A stretch of 50,613 nt of DNA from JBFXAN01 sp050184225 (lineage in GTDB: Bacteria; Chloroflexota; Dehalococcoidia; CAUJGQ01): assembly GCA_050184225.1 (NCBI GenBank), contig JBFXAN010000031.1, forward strand, positions 1 to 50,613, written 5' to 3'. Of this stretch, positions 49,397 through 50,613 are shown piece after piece. Each line of letters begins with the position of its first letter. The first letter of the stretch is position 1. The translations under genes and the position numbers were made by a program. Under the pieces are notes generated by a model, which saw only the letters and a program-made list of their open reading frames with translations, ran no database searches and was not told the DNA's origin.

Positions 49397-50482
49397 ATGG
49401 AACGCTCGAACAGAATCTACGTTGGCACGCGCAAGGGACTGTTCCGGCTCTGCTCACACGATGGACGCCGGACCTGGATGTTGGAACCGCCCTCGCTCGG
49501 CGGCTGGAGCATCAATCACGCCATCGAAGATCCGCGCGATCCGTCGCGGATCTACGCCGCCGCCAAGAGCGAGCACTGGGGACCGATGGTCGCGCGGAGT
49601 GAAGACGGCGGCTGCACCTGGAACGAACGGGGACCATCCCCTGCCTTCGCACCGGATCAGGGACAATCCGTCGAAGCCGTCTGGTACGTGCGTCCCGGCC
49701 ACGCCGAGCGGCCGGGTGAGGTCTGGGCAGGCGTCGATCCCGGCTCCCTCTTCCGCTCGCGGGACTGGGGCGCAAGCTGGGAGCCGGTGAACTCGCTCAA
49801 CCAGCACGAGACGCGCGAATACTGGATGCCCGGCGGCGGCGGCCTCTGTCTCCACAAGGTCGATCTGCACCCGACCAACCCCGACAGCCTGATCGTCACG
49901 ATCTCGGCGGCCGGCTCCTTCCGCACCGACGACGGCGGCGCCTCCTGGAAGCCGATCAACCGCGGCGTCCGCGCCGACTTCCTCCCCGATTCCGTGAAGG
50001 AAGCGGGCGTGGGTCAGTGCGTTCATCATCTCGTTCGCTCTCCGGTTGATCCGGAATGGCTCTTCCAGCAAAACCACTGCGGCATGTACCGCAGCGCCGA
50101 TGGCGGCGCAAGCTGGCAGGAGTGTGGTGAGGGACTACCCTCCGAGTTCGGCTTCCCGGCGGCGATCCATCCGCGTGACCCGAAGACCGTCTACCTCGCG
50201 CCGCTGATGGGCGATAGCTTCCGCGCATTCCCCGACGGGGCGATCGCGGTCTGGCGGTCGCGCGATGGCGGCGATTCCTGGGAGCCGCTCCGCGCGGGAT
50301 TGCCCCAACACGGCGCCTACACCAGCGCCCTCCGCGCGGCGATGGCAACCGACTCCGAAGATCAGGCGGGCATCTATCTCGGCACCGCCACGGGCCAACT
50401 GTTCTTCAGCGCCAATGAGGGCGAGAACTGGGAACTGATCGCCGACTTCCTCCCGCCGATCCTCTCGGTCGAGACGGCATAG
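49397..50482 (+). CDS. Asp-box (BNR) beta-propeller protein, sialidase-like fold
   Basis: 361 residues from ATG 49397, with GGAGG upstream; the open frame back to 49160 is rejected for lack of an SD. Six Asp-box-like motifs occur along the chain: SEDGGCTW, SRDWGASW, TDDGGASW, SADGGASW, SRDGGDSW and SANEGENW. This repeat pattern marks a beta-propeller of the sialidase/Vps10 or photosynthesis-stability type. Classical sialidase catalytic residues (Arg triad, FRIP box) are not evident, so glycosidase activity is uncertain. No signal peptide is seen, so it is probably cytosolic. Confidence 0.85.
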   Translation: MERSNRIYVGTRKGLFRLCSHDGRRTWMLEPPSLGGWSINHAIEDPRDPSRIYAAAKSEHWGPMVARSEDGGCTWNERGPSPAFAPDQGQSVEAVWYVRPGHAERPGEVWAGVDPGSLFRSRDWGASWEPVNSLNQHETREYWMPGGGGLCLHKVDLHPTNPDSLIVTISAAGSFRTDDGGASWKPINRGVRADFLPDSVKEAGVGQCVHHLVRSPVDPEWLFQQNHCGMYRSADGGASWQECGEGLPSEFGFPAAIHPRDPKTVYLAPLMGDSFRAFPDGAIAVWRSRDGGDSWEPLRAGLPQHGAYTSALRAAMATDSEDQAGIYLGTATGQLFFSANEGENWELIADFLPPILSVETA

Positions 50483-50530
50483 GCGGCCCTCACCCCCGGC
50501 CCCTCTCCCGCCGGGCGGGAGAGGGGAGCC
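50483..50530. repeat. Single arm of a long inverted-repeat element (E)
   Basis: GCGGCCCTCACCCCCGGCCC then CTCTCCCGCCGGGCGGGAGAG matches the arm subtype of element C. It starts on the base after the stop codon of the Asp-box gene. The second arm is either absent or beyond the window edge. Confidence 0.7.
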
Positions 50531-50540
50531 TGACGCAACC

Positions 50541-50613
50541 ATGAACCCCAGCCCGCCCCTGGTACAGTCTGACCGATCGATCGACACCCTGATGCTCACG
50601 GCCACGCTGTGCT
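50541..50613 (+). other. Open frame running off the window
   Basis: An ATG at 50541 opens a frame to the window end (24 codons), and another ATG lies at 50592. It could be the start of a gene or the interior of element E. Too little sequence is present to decide. Confidence 0.15.

Overview
The window is about 50.6 kb of GC-rich bacterial DNA with short intergenic gaps and genes on both strands. Gene content suggests a member of the Chloroflexota, perhaps Thermomicrobia-like. It includes a Uma2 nuclease, a cyclase/STAND-ATPase/TPR regulator, an F420-type luciferase-like oxidoreductase, a Ycf45-like R3H ATPase, MTA/SAM salvage under a SAM-I riboswitch, many crotonase/thiolase/CoA genes and a high density of palindromic repeats. 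This placement is inference; no rRNA or ribosomal protein marker is present. I saw no tRNA, rRNA, CRISPR array, transposase or phage gene.

Left part (1-4950): a MalT/LuxR-type ATPase regulator cut by the window edge, a small zinc-knuckle protein, a 14-TM MFS drug exporter coupled to its TetR regulator (a perfect palindromic operator sits on the -10 box), a DUF6941-like protein and an RDD membrane protein.

5117-12320, minus strand: a SAM recycling operon, mtnA-mtnP-PfkB kinase-GNAT-ahcY-metK. It is headed by a recognisable sigma70 promoter, a SAM-I riboswitch and an intrinsic terminator. The leader, the gaps without a start/stop overlap and the 3' end are each filled by a palindromic repeat of a different type, and one repeat has become the C-terminal tail of MtnA.

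12507-22758: Ycf45-like R3H ATPase, pyruvate kinase, two crotonase-family proteins, a PNPOx-like flavoprotein, an amidohydrolase, a PIG-L deacetylase, a stand-alone SagB-type nitroreductase and an AlkA-type glycosylase.

23029-33354: a 979-residue cyclase-like/STAND ATPase/TPR regulator that carries another repeat as an in-frame insertion. A CoA block follows on the minus strand (methylmalonyl-CoA mutase large subunit, crotonyl-CoA carboxylase/reductase, then 3-hydroxyacyl-CoA dehydrogenase and thiolase), split by a plus-strand Uma2 gene. Together with the crotonases these could form an ethylmalonyl-CoA-like C4/C5 acyl-CoA route.

33636-38284: an endonuclease/exonuclease/phosphatase-family protein, a minus-strand run of two YjbR and two VOC proteins with a VOC remnant upstream, a PNPOx-like protein and an F420-type LLM oxidoreductase.

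38434-50482: PadR regulator plus DrrAB-like exporter, a secreted beta-lactamase-fold protein lacking its catalytic residues, a DRG-like TGS GTPase behind a structured leader, two further ABC-2 exporters and an Asp-box beta-propeller protein.

The most unusual theme is the repeats. At least four complete ~165 bp elements with long inverted ends, one further arm, and seven smaller repeat units lie tightly against gene ends, and two of the long elements are translated inside otherwise normal proteins.
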